Assembly: GCA_024734495.1 (NCBI GenBank)
Contig: JALMQS010000102.1
Location: 10,325,140-10,389,139, forward strand
DNA: 64,000 nucleotides
Source: Forficula auricularia
Lineage: Eukaryota; Arthropoda; Insecta; Dermaptera; Forficulidae
Direction: 5' to 3'
Shown piece after piece: positions 12,200-22,541 of this stretch (positions within the stretch are counted from its first letter, which is position 1; each line of letters opens with the position of its first letter). Under the pieces are notes generated by a model, which was not told the DNA's origin, ran no database searches, and saw nothing but the letters and a program-made list of their open reading frames with translations. A program made the position numbers and the translations under genes.

Positions 12200-12484
12200 T
12201 CTTATACTTATAGGCAAAATTTTGCTGAGTCGTTTTTTCAACCGAGTCCCGCATTTGAATTGTTAATTTCCCGCAAATCTGTCCTCCAAAGTTGGCAAAG
12301 TCTCATCGTGTTAGAAATCAAAATAACAAAATAAAATCTAAATTCATGGCCCGATGCACATATTATAGAACATATATTTGCTATATAAGCAAATTACAAT
12401 AAAAAATATTTTTTAAATACAATCTGTAATTTATTCTTTAGAAATTGGAAAAGTGAACTTTTGAATATATATAGGTATATATTA

Positions 12485-12926
12485 CTAGCTGACGCTCCGG
12501 GCCTTCGGCCCGGCGTCACCTAGTCCCTGGCGGGAAGCGTCTCGTTTTATGGTTAAAATCTATATAGATAACTTTCAAGGTCGAAAACTTAGATTTGGCA
12601 TACCCACACCATACCAATGAATTATATATTACTTGTCAAAATTGTTCCCTTAACCAAAAATAATATTGACAGTTGAAAGATTTCCAAAAAGCTATTATCG
12701 GCCATCTTGTTTGTTTGCTTTTACCCCCTCACCAGAGAGGCGCTGGAGTTGTTTCCTCGAAAAAAATATTTTTTGCATGCCACAGGTGTGATATCTACAT
12801 ATAACAACACTATACTATATATAAAAACACTCGTGTATTTGAATGGAATGTTGTGTGAAAATTTCAAAGAAATCGGTGAAGTACTTTCGAAGATCCTTCA
12901 ACGTATCATTTAAGCGTAACAGTAGA
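12485..12926 (-). mobile_element. Helitron-like non-autonomous element, copy 2
   Basis: On the minus strand this starts TCTACTGTTACGCTTAA and ends with the CCGGGCC-GAA-GGCCCGG hairpin, then GTCAGCTAG. It matches the plus-strand copy at 999-1473 across most of its length, including TGACAAGTAATATATAATTC and CACAACATTCCATTCAAATA (in the orientation of copy 1). A 68-aa open frame inside is incidental. CTAG directly abuts a T in the flank, as Helitron insertion predicts. Confidence 0.65.
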
Positions 12927-13367
12927 TTTTTATTTATATAGATAATAAATGAATCTAAAAATTATAGTAAAATTTTATGAAAAAATTAATTATATTTTGT
13001 ACTTATTTACTTATTAGATTCATAAGTTTTTAGCAAATTCATTTTTAAAAACATATCTAATTTCTTGCATAATGCTGTTGTTTTTTAATGTGTTTTTAAA
13101 ATAGACAATTCTAATCAAATGTGATAAGAAAATAAATATGATTATAGTTTTGCTAGTGAGTCTAAGAGCTTTGTGATAAGAAACGAGTGGTGCGATGGAT
13201 TAATCTATTTTTGAGTGTCGAATATTTGCAGACCCTGACCAAGGCCAACTGGTTTTCGCGAGAGAATTCGCCAGTCAAATTAAACTTTTTTTTGAAGACA
13301 CAAAGGAGCTTGGAGCCATGTGGTCCCACGCTTCGCATTTTCTTGTGTTCCGTAGGACTAGAAAATC
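12927..13367. other. Spacer before A1
   Basis: The left part is AT-rich. From about 13180 the sequence becomes less AT-rich with a short open frame, but I recognise no product. Confidence 0.4.
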
Positions 13368-13532
13368 CGAGGGGTGAACCACGATTGGAATTGGGTGTAC
13401 ACGTCTTTGGAATTATGTGGAATTGTTTTGGAATTCATTTGATAATGCCCCTTCATCTATTGTCTTCTACTTGGAAATGAAAGTGGAAGTGGAAGTAGGT
13501 GTACACGATATTAAGTTACGGTTCACCCCTCG
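13368..13532 (-). mobile_element. Family A miniature element, copy A1
   Basis: Termini CGAGGGGTGAACCACG and its inverse TTACGGTTCACCCCTCG bound 165 bp. The flanking 8-mers AGAAAATC and ATAAAATG agree at 6 of 8 bases, consistent with an aged 8-bp duplication. The interior holds GTGTACAC near each end and degenerate GGAATT/GGAAGT units, the unexpanded form of the tandem array seen at 22842-25054. Confidence 0.8.
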
Positions 13533-13942
13533 ATAAAATGTGATTATTTTTAATAATTTACATACACAGACATATTTCTAAATTATAGATACATATTTGC
13601 TATTGACATAAGAAATATCAAGAAAATAATATTTTAAATGAATCGATCATAAATGTCACATTTCTATTTTTACTTAAAAGAAATAAAAATATAGTTACCA
13701 AGCTACCTCAAACGATGATACATTTTGCCTTATTATTTGTAAAGGATTAATAAAAAACTTTTTCTCTAAAAATTATTATAATAATAATAACTATAAAAAT
13801 GTTTAATTGAAAAGAGTGTTTTGCCGATAGTAACAGAGTTGTTGATTTATAAAGAGAAATCATTCTTCTCTGTTCAATGCAAATAAACATATACGCATAT
13901 ATTTAACGAATATTAAATACGTCTATATATAATTAATTTGTT

Positions 13943-13981
13943 AGACTATAGTTTCGAAGTTTTGACGTTCATCATCAGTCT
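13943..13981 (-). ncRNA. Hammerhead ribozyme-like core, minus strand
   Basis: Read on the minus strand: CTGATGA, one T, GAA...TTC (stem II), GAAA, then C-TATA-G (stem III, two pairs with A-U), then TC at the predicted cleavage site. All conserved bases of the CUGANGA and GAAA boxes are present. Stem II is only three secure pairs and stem I is poorly paired, so activity is doubtful. Confidence 0.6.
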
Positions 13982-14118
13982 TTTTAATTATAAATATTTT
14001 ATCTGCTATTTTTCATTGGTTTGTTATGTGACCAGTTCCCTACTACAAAACAACGAAATACATCCTATCGGGTATTGGTACTCAAGCGAAATAACAGATA
14101 CAATTTTTATAATTAAAA

Positions 14119-14159
14119 AGACTGATGATGGAAGTCAAACTTTCGAAACTATAGTCTCT
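14119..14159 (+). ncRNA. Hammerhead ribozyme-like core, plus strand
   Basis: The best hammerhead candidate in the window. The CUGANGA box is CTGATGA at 14122-14128. Stem II pairs 14130-14135 (GGAAGT) with 14139-14144 (ACTTTC) around a CAA loop. GAAA lies at 14145-14148. Stem III is A14148-T14155 and C14149-G14154 closing a TATA tetraloop. The cleavage base would be C14156 (GUC). Stem I is AGA (14119-14121) with TCT (14157-14159). A very short stem III is known for the hammerheads of Penelope-like elements. One unpaired T follows the first box, which is unusual. Activity is inferred, not shown. Confidence 0.7.
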
Positions 14160-14269
14160 AACAAATAAACTATATACATATATATATATATATTTTTAAT
14201 TAATTATATATATCTATATGTATATTGTCGCCTTAGAGTGTAAACCTGCTAAATCCATTTTTATCTTAT

Positions 14270-14350
14270 ACGAGCTTTTCATGCGTGCCTTCGGCACGCC
14301 CTCGAAGCTCGGCCCTCCGAGGCTGGTGCCCTGGCGGGCAGTGTCTCGGT
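14270..14350 (+). repeat. GC-rich double hairpin, Helitron-like end
   Basis: GCGTGCC-TTC-GGCACGC and CCTCG...CGAGG hairpins sit before CCCTGGCGGGCAGTGTCTCG, which resembles the CCCTGGCGGGAAGCGTCTCG of the Helitron-like copy at 12485. It is probably the end of a related element whose limits I cannot define. Confidence 0.45.
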
Positions 14351-14924
14351 CAAAAAATATTATTCCTCTTAAAAAACCACACTCCAAATGTATACTCGTA
14401 AACTACCGAAAATACATCGTCTCTTAAAAGTTTCGCCTCTTTAATTTTTGAGTGGCGGGGGGGGGGGGGGGAGGAATAATTATGAATATATTTAAATTTA
14501 AATTTCATTTTTCCTTTTCAAAACAAAAACAATGAAATGATTTATGAACTGAAAAAAATTCGCAGGCTGAATCATGGAAATTATTCAAATTTACGCGGTT
14601 CAATTAATTTAATTAATTACAAAAAATATATTTAATGTTTCTTAATTTAAAATGAATCCGAGTCTTTCATTTCAAAATTACAATTATATTTCAAATTTGC
14701 CTGGTTAATGAAAATCGATTGGAGCCATCAGTTTAAAATCCGAGCTGACAATATATTTCAAATTTGCCTCGTTAATTAATATATATTTAATGTTTCTTAA
14801 TTTAAAATCTATTGGTGTTTTTTCATTTTCATTCGAGTTCAAATGAATACAATATTATCTCGACACAAACTCTAAATCAAAAATTTATAGTTTTAGTAAC
14901 AGAAATCATGGTATATATATTAAT

Positions 14925-14993
14925 GCAAGATTGGTCTAGTGGTTAAAGCTAATGACCTTAGTTCAAGAGTTCGTAGGTTCGATTCTAGGCAAG
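14925..14993 (+). repeat. tRNA-derived SINE head or tRNA pseudogene
   Basis: An A-box-like TGGTCTAGTGG (14932-14942) and a B-box-like GGTTCGATTCT (14976-14986) are spaced as in a tRNA. The D-arm resembles that of tRNA-Glu or tRNA-Asp. A seven-base anticodon loop and acceptor stem do not form cleanly, so this is a SINE head or decayed tRNA rather than a working tRNA gene. No clear tail follows. Confidence 0.55.
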
Positions 14994-14999
14994 AGGGAA

Positions 15000-16084
15000 A
15001 TTTTTTAGAGAAATTTCTCTTAGCGTTGTTACAAATTAATCTAGATAAATATATATAGTATGACATATTAATACCGTTCGAAAGAAAAAGAGATGCAGCA
15101 TCGTCCAAGTAAAACTGATACTTAAAATTACGATCGTATGTTGTAGAAAAAAAATGTAAAAATAGTTTATTTCCATAACAACAATATTAAATTTTGTTTG
15201 TTTTTTCTCTGCCCTGTAAAATTTCCTTGTTGTGAGTTAGCAGGTTTACTCTCTAAGGCGACGATATGCTTATTTGCATCAAGCAGAGGATAACCTCATT
15301 GATTTCCCTTTATAAAAATGTTTATTTATCATAGAGTAAGCTTTTTATTAAAACAAAAAAATCTTAAAATTTCGTGTTTTAATTAATAGCTACTATGAAA
15401 ATTTTTCAGACTTCTGTCTAAGAAAATTTTCTCAAAATAACATGGTCATTTCGAAAGAGTTTCTGTCTGTTGGTCAAATCATTGTCCTAGAACCCTTAAA
15501 AGATTTTATTTTTTGTCTTCATCGTCTCAAGTCTCTTATCTATTATGAGTTGAAAGGGCAGAACAAGAGCTCTTTTGGGGCTGTTGACGCAAGGTGTCCA
15601 AATGCCCTTGGACGACCCTGAGGGCATTAACCCTAAAAACCCTAAAAAAAGTTTTACCAGACAGTGTCTGAGCCCTTCCTCCCGACCTAGCCGAACAAAC
15701 GAATTCTTGTCTGAGACGGAGTCCCTTTTAAGCGCTCAATCACGTTCTAAAAGGGTAAATATGAATGAATTAATCTTAATAGAATTATAATAATATGAGA
15801 GTAACCTAAAAGGGAGGGGTGACTTGAAATATTAGTTTTCACATCTAAGATGCAATAAGTTAATTTGCAAGCAGCTAGGAATAAAAATATTTTCTTTTAG
15901 CATGAATTTCTTGATAGATATAAAAATGGGGAAAAAATAGAAAATATACTACCTATCCAGAATAAAGTCGTTTTGGATTATTTAGCTTATTTCATAAAAA
16001 TTTTTATTTAATAATATATTAGAAAAAAACTTATTTTAAAAGTAATACTTCTATATTGTTTGGTTTGAAATAGTGTTTTTGAAT
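15000..16084. other. Mostly unassigned; possible coding remnant
   Basis: 15265-15325 carries CATCAAGCAGAGGATAACCT, the same segment found with the ribozyme elements at 53680 and 53765. 15575-15790 is a 71-aa open frame (rich in Ser, Arg and Pro) in less AT-rich sequence, ending in TAA, that I cannot assign. It could be a gag-like remnant. The rest shows nothing. Confidence 0.35.
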
Positions 16085-16345
16085 TGAAAGTTTTTGCCGA
16101 GGGTAGCAGAATTTTTATATATTGAAGGAGAGAATAAAAGAGTATGTCTTGTGCTAGAATTATAAATTTTATTTATAACGAGACTATAGTTTCGAGGGCT
16201 TTTCCCTCTTCATCAGTCTATTACATTGATTTTATTAATTTTATTAATTGTAATAGACTGATGAAGAGGGAAAAGCCCTCGTTATAAATAAAATTTATAA
16301 TTCCAGCAGAAGAAACACTCTTTTATTGTCTCCTTCAATAGTGTA
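16085..16345. mobile_element. Ribozyme-bearing foldback element
   Basis: Left arm: outer signature TTTGCCGAGGGTAGCAGA, then AATAAAAGAGTATGTCTT, then a minus-strand hammerhead (16182-16219). Right arm: the inverted copy from AATAGACTGATGAAGAGGGA to AATAAAAGAGT-complement. In the right arm the bases between CCCTCG and TTATAAAT have been lost, removing GAAACTATAGTC, so only the left arm keeps a full core. Same family as 17932-18050 and 45672-45875. Confidence 0.65.
16182..16219 (-). ncRNA. Hammerhead ribozyme-like core
   Basis: Minus strand: CTGATGA (16210-16216), one A, stem II GAGGG/CCCTC (five pairs), GAAA (16190-16193), stem III A-U and C-G around TATA, then C17 at 16182. Stem I has AG before the box facing TC after the site, with poor extension. 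Stem II differs in sequence from the 14119 copy yet still pairs. Confidence 0.65.
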
Positions 16346-16365
16346 TTTGATTTAATGCATTTTTA

Positions 16366-16680
16366 CTTAGGGAAAGTGGTGTAGGTTTTAGGTGAAACAT
16401 GATATTAATTAATAAAGTAAAGGGTGTGTAGTTTCACAGTGAATGAAATAAAACCCAAAGAGGTTTATACAAACTCAATATATTTCGGATTATTAGTCCA
16501 TCATCAGGAATTTACAAGTTAAAAGTAAAGGGTGTGTAGTTTCACAGTGAATGAAATAAAACTCAAAGAGGTTTATACAAACTCAATATATTTCGGATTA
16601 TTAGTCCATCATCAGGAGTTTACAGGTTAAAAACTTTCATTCACTGTGAAACTACACACCCTTTACTTTATTAATTGATT
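16366..16680. mobile_element. Foldback with head module and duplicated unit
   Basis: Head GGTGTAGGTTTTAGGTGAAA, then an arm (AAAGTAAAGGGTGTGTAGTT) repeated in direct orientation about 100 bp apart (about 16421 and 16524), then its inverse near 16630-16675. Each direct unit contains, on the minus strand, CTGATGA, one T, GGA...TCC and GAAA (16477-16507 and 16585-16615), a hammerhead-like signature. Confidence 0.6.
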
Positions 16681-17439
16681 TAATGCAGTTGGATCGCACT
16701 CGGACCATTATGTCGAATGAATACTCTATATACTCTATAAGTAGATTAGATTATTTATCAATTTTTTTTCTTTTATTTAGAATCTAATCATTATAGTTTT
16801 TTTTTGTTTTTCATTTGAAAATTGTTTCCTCGAAAATAAATATTACCTATACTAGATTAGTACTTAGCAATTATATTTTTAAATTATTTATCAACAAAAT
16901 ATACTGATAGAGAGAGAGAAGAGCAGGAATCTTTGGGTAGGTTACAACGTTAGATATATTATCCAATATTAGAGAACCGTAAATCTAGCTGTTTTCCTTG
17001 CACTGAAATTAATTGGGAAGACTTAAAGGGATATACTTGAGGGCTACTTTACTAAAAAGGCAACAGCTACACCCTCAATCTAATATTGGTACATTTGGAA
17101 TTTTTTGTTCTAATTGAATATTTTTGTTCGTAAATTCTAGATTTTAAATACTGTTTTGCCTGTCCCATATATGTCCCGTCACAATCTAATTAATCAATTT
17201 TGTAAACTAAATTATTATTTTGATTTAAGAGAAGATCTATATTTTTTTAATTTTGAAAAAAAGGAATGAGAATGAATTGGTTGAATAAAAAAAAAATAAT
17301 TTAATTTAATGTGATAATAAATTTAATAATAAATTTCAAAACGTTCTGGTATATTTATATAATTTTATTTCTATTACAACCCAAATAGATTAAAAGTTAT
17401 TAAGCTTATTTTGTTTTCGTGAAAAAAGCTGAATAAAAG
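16681..17439. other. AT-rich spacer
   Basis: No repeat family or gene recognised. Confidence 0.5.
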
Positions 17440-17931
17440 GGGGCTTCTTATTTTGGATATTTTCGAATATTTACGCGGACAGGGGTTCATATGGTTCGAA
17501 ATAAATAAAAAAAAATATCCCCCAAGTTTCAAGTCTATCTCAATTTTAATCTATAGTGCTACACAGCGATTAAGTTTCCCATCTAAAAAACATGGGGTTT
17601 TTGGCATTGAACAATCAATTTTTTATTCCGGCCAAAGAAATGGTTTAAAATATTTGAAACTTTGTCCTTATAATAGTAGCTATTCTTCAGAATTTTTACA
17701 GATTTTTAGCTAATACAATTTTGGAGTTAAAACAAGATAAAATACTGCTATATGTTAGTATTAGTAAGTTATAGACTCCAAAATTATAATACTCTAGCTA
17801 AAAAATCTGTAAAAATTCTTAGAGATAGCTACTATTATAAGGATAAAGTTTATAGAGTTTCAAATTTTTTGAACCATTACTTTGGCCGGAATAAAAAATT
17901 GATCGTTCAATGCCAAAAACCCCGTGTCTTC

Positions 17932-18050
17932 TGTTGGAATTATAAATTTTATTTATAACGAGACCATAGTTTCGAGTGTTTTGCTCTCTTCATCACACTC
18001 TTTTATTGTCTCCTACAATATATAAAAATTCTGCTACCCTCAGCACAATT
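17932..18050 (-). mobile_element. Ribozyme-element fragment inside the foldback arm
   Basis: GTCTTCTGTTGGAATTATAA to AATTCTGCTACCCTCAGCAC matches the outer parts of the 45672-45875 element. The flanking foldback arm continues on either side (CCCCGTG / CCCCATG), which shows it is an insertion. Confidence 0.65.
17962..18000 (-). ncRNA. Decayed hammerhead core
   Basis: Minus strand: GTGATGA in place of CTGATGA, stem II GAGAG.../...ACTC partly mismatched, GAAA intact, then C-TATG-G-TC. The first conserved C has changed, so it should be inactive. Confidence 0.5.
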
Positions 18051-18132
18051 TAACCCCATGTTATTTAGATGAGAAACTTAATCGCTGTTTAGCACTAGGT
18101 TAAAATTGAGATCGAGACTTGAAACTTAGAGG

Positions 18133-18137
<5 letters not shown>

Positions 18138-18202
<65 letters not shown>
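18138..18202 (+). repeat. (TA)n microsatellite
   Basis: About 65 bp of alternating TA, located at the junction where the foldback arm is interrupted. Confidence 0.95.
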
Positions 18203-18207
<5 letters not shown>

Positions 18208-18233
18208 CTCAAAAAACTAATCAAGAAATTGAC

Positions 18234-18840
18234 TTTTACTTTATCCAATGCGAAGCATGGGAGAAAGTATTGTAATGGGTCTCGCGGCAAGCGCGACTTC
18301 AAAGGGTCCTCAGGTAAAGACTACGGAACCCATGGACTCAATTAAGGTCACAAATTGAAGTATTCAATGAGATTGAATTTTAGCACGTGACGGTTTTGCC
18401 AAAAATTACCTGGGATCTCGCCGAGAGGCCAAAAAGTGCCATTTTTTTTTTGGAAGTGCATGCGGATGGATGGATGGATGAATGTGTGGTGTTATCGTTT
18501 TTTCGTCCACGAATTTTTCCACACCGTTGCACCGAATGAATTGAAATTGAAAACCTACCAGTATTTTAACAAAATGAAGCGCTGATTAGTTTTTGGTACA
18601 TATCAGTCCACAAACATTAGTACTTTATTTCAGTACTTTTTTAGTTTTTTCTAAATATCTTGAAAATGACTTAACCAATTTTGATGAAATTTAATATCCT
18701 AATTAAGTACCTTACGAACCACAAAAAGGTTAAATAAAGTTTTTAGTAAAATTATATTTTAAAGTACTTTACTCTAGAACATATTAATATTTCAAATGAA
18801 TTTGGATAAAGTTTAGCAACGATCCGTTGCAGTTTATTTT
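18234..18840 (+). mobile_element. Family D element, copy D2
   Basis: Starts TTTACTTTATCCAATGCGAA and ends with CGATCCGTTGCAGTTTATTT. Full-length relative to D1, in the opposite orientation. It lies inside the right arm of the 17440-18905 foldback. Confidence 0.8.
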
Positions 18841-19084
18841 TTATTTATTTAGAACCCATATGAGCCCCTGTCCGCGTATATATTCGGAAATATCCAAAAT
18901 AAGAAGCACTCTACTGAATAATGGTACTTTTTTCTCACTATTTTTTCTAGCCTAAGGAAGAACATTTTGCTTTTCTTAGCTAAGAAGAGCAATGATGAAA
19001 TATTAATCGGAGGAGAGGCACACGTGGTGCTTTCTATAGATATCTTTCTATCTAGCAATATAGATGGAGATTGTAGAATGTAGA

Positions 19085-19330
19085 TATATCTCTGGAGTGT
19101 TTGCTAAATTTGTCAGTGTGCACTTGTTTGCGAGTGTGTGTGTGAGCGTGTGCGAGAGTCAAGGTCGATAGGCAAGCTAGTTTTGTCTGTGGATGTGTGT
19201 GCTAAATCGTTTTCCTAGGCCGCGCCCGCTTCGGCCTAGGTCAGCTCGCCCTTGTGTCGCCGATTGGCTAGAAAACAAGAAACTCTAGCTCAAATTAACC
19301 TCTCGCACCTTTCGATCTTTCCTTGAATTA
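19085..19330 (+). other. GC-richer block with GT-rich tract and hairpin
   Basis: GTGTGTGTGAGCGTGTGCGAGAG-like sequence (about 19133-19157) is followed by CCTAGGCCG...CGGCCTAGG (19214-19240, nine perfect pairs) around a CGCCCGC core, and GATTGGC (an inverted CCAAT-type box) near 19262. It could be a host promoter or 5' untranslated segment, or an element end. Nothing downstream confirms a gene. Confidence 0.3.
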
Positions 19331-19444
19331 AAAACAAGTTTCATTAACAAAGCATTCAAATCATTAGGTATTGTAATATTCATATTTGAAATTTTTTAAT
19401 TCATCATACGCAGTATAAGAAGAAGTATTGTAATCTTGAAGAAA

Positions 19445-20006
19445 ATAAGCTGACGTGTTCTGATGTGGCATTCAACTTGACTTTACCATACAATCTTCCC
19501 CTTAAAATTATTTATAATCATGTAGGGGGGGTGTAGTTTTTGCATTTTTATACTTCTGGGATCTGATTATGTATAAAAAATTTGGTTGAGTTTGCTCAAA
19601 CGGCCTAGATTTTTAATTTTTACCCCCCCCCCCCACTCCTCACCCCTTAATTTTGGGTCGATATGCACCAAAATCTAATTAGCTCTTAATCTCAATGGAC
19701 CAAAACTATGTGGGAAATTTGATTTTGATATTCACACTAGTTTTTGAGCTAGCTCGTCCACAAAAATTTGGTAACGCACAGACTAACTAACACACATTTT
19801 AACAAAACAATTATTATCTCGAAAAGTATAATTTTTTCGATGTTCACTTATTAGGGATTTTTTGTAGAGCGAAATGCCATGGATTCGCTCAATTTTTTTA
19901 AATAAAATAGTTTCAACCATTTTTTAGATATTTCGAAAAAAAGAAGGAAAAAAAACACTTTTTTCATGCACGATTACAATACTTGACCATACCCTGTATG
20001 GTAAAG
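19445..20006 (+). mobile_element. Family C element, copy C2
   Basis: Head AAGCTGACGTGTTCTGATGT, the ACTTGACTTTACCATAC inner end, C-run near 19622, GTCCACAAAAATTTGGTAAC block, and terminal CATACCCTGTATGGTAAAG. No coding. Confidence 0.85.
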
Positions 20007-20031
20007 CGAAAATCGGTTAGGAAATCATATG

Positions 20032-20569
20032 ATGATGTCATCTATTAAATCCGATGGAATGGAATATTTTTAATTATATGTCAGAAGGGTTGTTTTTCAC
20101 CCCCTTGGGAATCGAACCCGAGTGCCAGTAACAGGAATCCGAGCCATCTGGCTCACCTGCGAGGTGCGAACCTCTCTGACATATGTAAACGCGTTAAATA
20201 TTTTACTCAAAGATTGTTATCTTAATTTGTAAAATTTCAGGATCTAGTGATTCTAAATTTAAAAACAAAAAATTTTGAATCTCTTCAAAATTCGACACTC
20301 CACGACCTTTATTTAAATTATATGGCTATATGTTTAAATTTAGAATCAATAAATCCCGAAATTTTAGAAATTAAGATAACAATATTTGAGTAAAATATTT
20401 AACTCGTTTACATATGTCACAGAAGTTCGCACCTCGCAGGTGAGCCAGATGGCCAGGATTCCTGTTACTGGCACTCGGGTTCGATTCCCGAGGGGGTGGA
20501 AAAACAACCCCTCTGACATATAATTAAAAATATTCCTTTCCATCGGATTTAATAGATATGACACCATCT
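20032..20569. mobile_element. Long foldback with tRNA-like sequence in both arms
   Basis: Arms of about 240 bp (20032-20275 and 20330-20569) are near-perfect inverted repeats. In the right arm, read on plus, GAGCCAGATGG (A-box-like) and GGTTCGATTCC (B box) are present, and the T arm TCGGG-TTCGATT-CCCGA is perfectly paired. The left arm holds the same on minus. The central 55 bp is AT-rich. It resembles the smaller foldback at 9672-9899 and the decayed one at 29512-29657. I infer head-to-head tRNA-derived repeats. Confidence 0.75.
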
Positions 20570-20912
20570 TATAATTTTTTAAGATCATTCATATCATTAG
20601 ATATTGTAATACTATTATTTGAAATTTTTAATTATGTTAGTATATGAAAAAGTATTGTAATCGCGCAGAAAAAATAAATATTTTCTCACAATGGCTATGT
20701 GTTTTCGAATCTTCATTTGTGAGAGGGTGAGATTTTCCCTCAAAGCCAATAAGAATAATAAAATAAAATTCCATATTTAGCGGTTTTATATTAACCGAAT
20801 GTTTTCTACATTTGATTCGATCACGAATCAACTGTAGGGAATTTTTGTCAAATATTGAGTGAAAATAATATTTGAACTTATATATTTCTAACTTGAAATA
20901 ATGATCTTAAAT
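20570..20912. other. AT-rich spacer
   Basis: Nothing recognised. Confidence 0.5.
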
Positions 20913-20997
20913 AAATTTTTATATCAATGAGAATTGTTTTGACCGCTCTTATTTCAAATAAGCGTGGTCAAAACAATTCTCATTGATATAAAAATTT
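20913..20997. repeat. Near-perfect 85-bp palindrome
   Basis: Arms of about 41 bp starting AAATTTTTATATCAATGAGA meet with almost no spacer at about 20955. Only a few mismatches (GACCGC against GCGTGGTC). It would form a cruciform or an RNA hairpin. No known family. Confidence 0.85.
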
Positions 20998-21111
20998 ACG
21001 GTTTTATATTGAAATTAAAAGGCAATTAGCTGATTAAAATCACAAACGCTTGCTCAAAGATTTTTTAAAATATTATTTTCACGATGTTTATTTACACTTG
21101 ACGATTTTTTT

Positions 21112-21452
21112 TTTACTTTATCCAATGCGGAGCATGGGGAAAGTATTGTAATCGATCTCGCGGCAACCGCGACTTCAAAAGGTCTTCATGTAAAGACTAC
21201 GGAACCCATGGTCTCAATTAAAGTCGCAAATTGTAGTATTCAATTAGGTTTAATTTTAGCACGTGACGGTTTTGACAAAAATTACATGGGGTCTCGTCGA
21301 GAGGCCAAAAAGTGCGATTTTTTTTTTTTTTTTTTTTGAATTTAAATTAACAATTAGCAAGTGATATCTGTATACTAATAAAGGAATAAACATATTAATA
21401 TTTCAAATGACTTTGGATAAAGTTTAGCAACGATCCGTTGCAGTTTATTTTG
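21112..21452 (+). mobile_element. Family D element, copy D3 (internally deleted)
   Basis: Both ends are present (TTTACTTTATCCAATGCGGA and CGATCCGTTGCAGTTTATTT), but the middle between a T-run at about 21320 and CTAATAAAGGAATAAACATA is missing, giving a 341-bp derivative. Confidence 0.8.
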
Positions 21453-22541
21453 TTTAAAATATAAAAGATAAATACCGATAGAATGAGAGTAAAGATTCTA
21501 TAGAAAATCAATAGAAATTGTCAACTACTTAAGCCAAGGTGTTATGGATCGATAATTTCTGACTTAATAAACATTATCCAATACACCTCGAATTGAACTA
21601 TTATTGATTTTCTATAGACATATTCATAGATGTAAAAGCCATGTGATATCATTTATTTATTTTATTATTATTATTTTTTTTTATCAAAATAGTTTTGAAC
21701 GTTTATTAGATATTTTTGAAAAAAAAACACCAAGTGTTATCTGTACGATAACTATTCATATATCTATTATGTTATGTTGTGTAATAAGAATAACATTATA
21801 TAATAAAAGGGAGAAGGTGTATGGTAAAGCCACGTGGTGCATTTAAGTTTCTTCATATTTTTAAAAATTATTTTTTATTTGATTGCAAACCAAATTAATT
21901 GCTCTTTGAATGTTTTTTTTCTTGATGTTAATGAGAATATTATTTTTCTATATATAAACCTATTTTAGTTCTAGTATTATAATGTCTTGAAAAGAAAATA
22001 TTGACAAGGAAAAATCCATATGATTATATATTATTGTTACATAAAAAAAACTTTAAACTTATACTTGGAAAAAACATCTATTAAAAAATGAATTATTCGT
22101 AAATATATCCTGTTTTTATTGCATTTTTTGATTTTATAAATTCATCTTCAATTGCGTATCAATTTTTAGTACATTTGTTTTCATTATTACGATATGACCT
22201 ATATCAATAAAAAAAGTCCATGAAAGTGTTATTATATAATCATCTACTTAAAGACCGAGAGCTAATGAACATTTTGGACAATTATTTCAGAATACAAATA
22301 ACATATCCCTTACTGAAGTGTGAGCAGCACACACCCCTAAAGTGAAATTCTTACTCGCCGAATCCAGTCGTTTTTAGGGGTAAATGATCAGTGAAGATGT
22401 CAAAAATAGTATAAAATCAAGTCATTTCAATCAAATTTGATTTCAGGACATTTCCAATGACAATATTTACTATTTTATACGTAAGGCAGAACGATAGCCC
22501 AGTCGCTAAGGGGCGCCAGAACCCCCCAATGTGAATGATTT
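21453..22541. other. Spacer with a family C remnant
   Basis: 21690-21835 resembles the diverged right part of family C (TTATCAAAATAGTTTTGAAC, ending GTGTATGGTAAAG). Near 22493 GATAGCCCAGTCGCTAAGG looks like a lone A box without a B box. Otherwise nothing recognised. Confidence 0.4.

Larger units (their letters stand above)
13830..14166. mobile_element. Ribozyme-bearing inverted element (Penelope-like terminal repeat type)
   Basis: Two hammerhead-like cores lie in opposite orientation (13943-13981 minus and 14119-14159 plus) with AATTAAAAAGACTGATGATG shared by both. The outer left segment has the family signature GAGTTGTTGATTTATAAAGA. Hammerheads inside inverted or tandem terminal repeats are an established feature of Penelope-like retroelements. 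No reverse transcriptase is present, so this would be a terminal-repeat-only or non-autonomous copy. Confidence 0.6.
17440..18905. mobile_element. Foldback element broken by two insertions
   Basis: The left arm runs from GGGGCTTCTTATTTTGGATA (about 17440) to AATTTTGGAGT (about 17727). The right arm starts TAGACTCCAAAATTATAATA and ends at 18905 with ATATCCAAAATAAGAAGC. The right arm is split twice: by a ribozyme-family piece at about 17932-18050, and by a (TA)n tract plus a family D copy at about 18138-18840. With those removed the arms pair over about 290 bp. The 86-aa and 68-aa frames inside are two readings of the same arm and have no known homology. Confidence 0.7.

Noticed and set aside
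14170..14220. TA-rich tract as a promoter TATA region
   Set aside because: It is a simple TA repeat next to a mobile element with no gene downstream.
14925..14993. A functional tRNA-Glu or tRNA-Asp gene
   Set aside because: A and B boxes are present, but the acceptor stem does not pair and no proper anticodon loop is visible.
17453..17958. 86-aa and 68-aa open frames as a gene pair
   Set aside because: They are the two inverted arms of one foldback and show no protein resemblance.
20401..20500. A working tRNA gene
   Set aside because: The T arm is perfect, but acceptor, D and anticodon arms do not form a cloverleaf, and the segment is one arm of a 240-bp inverted repeat.
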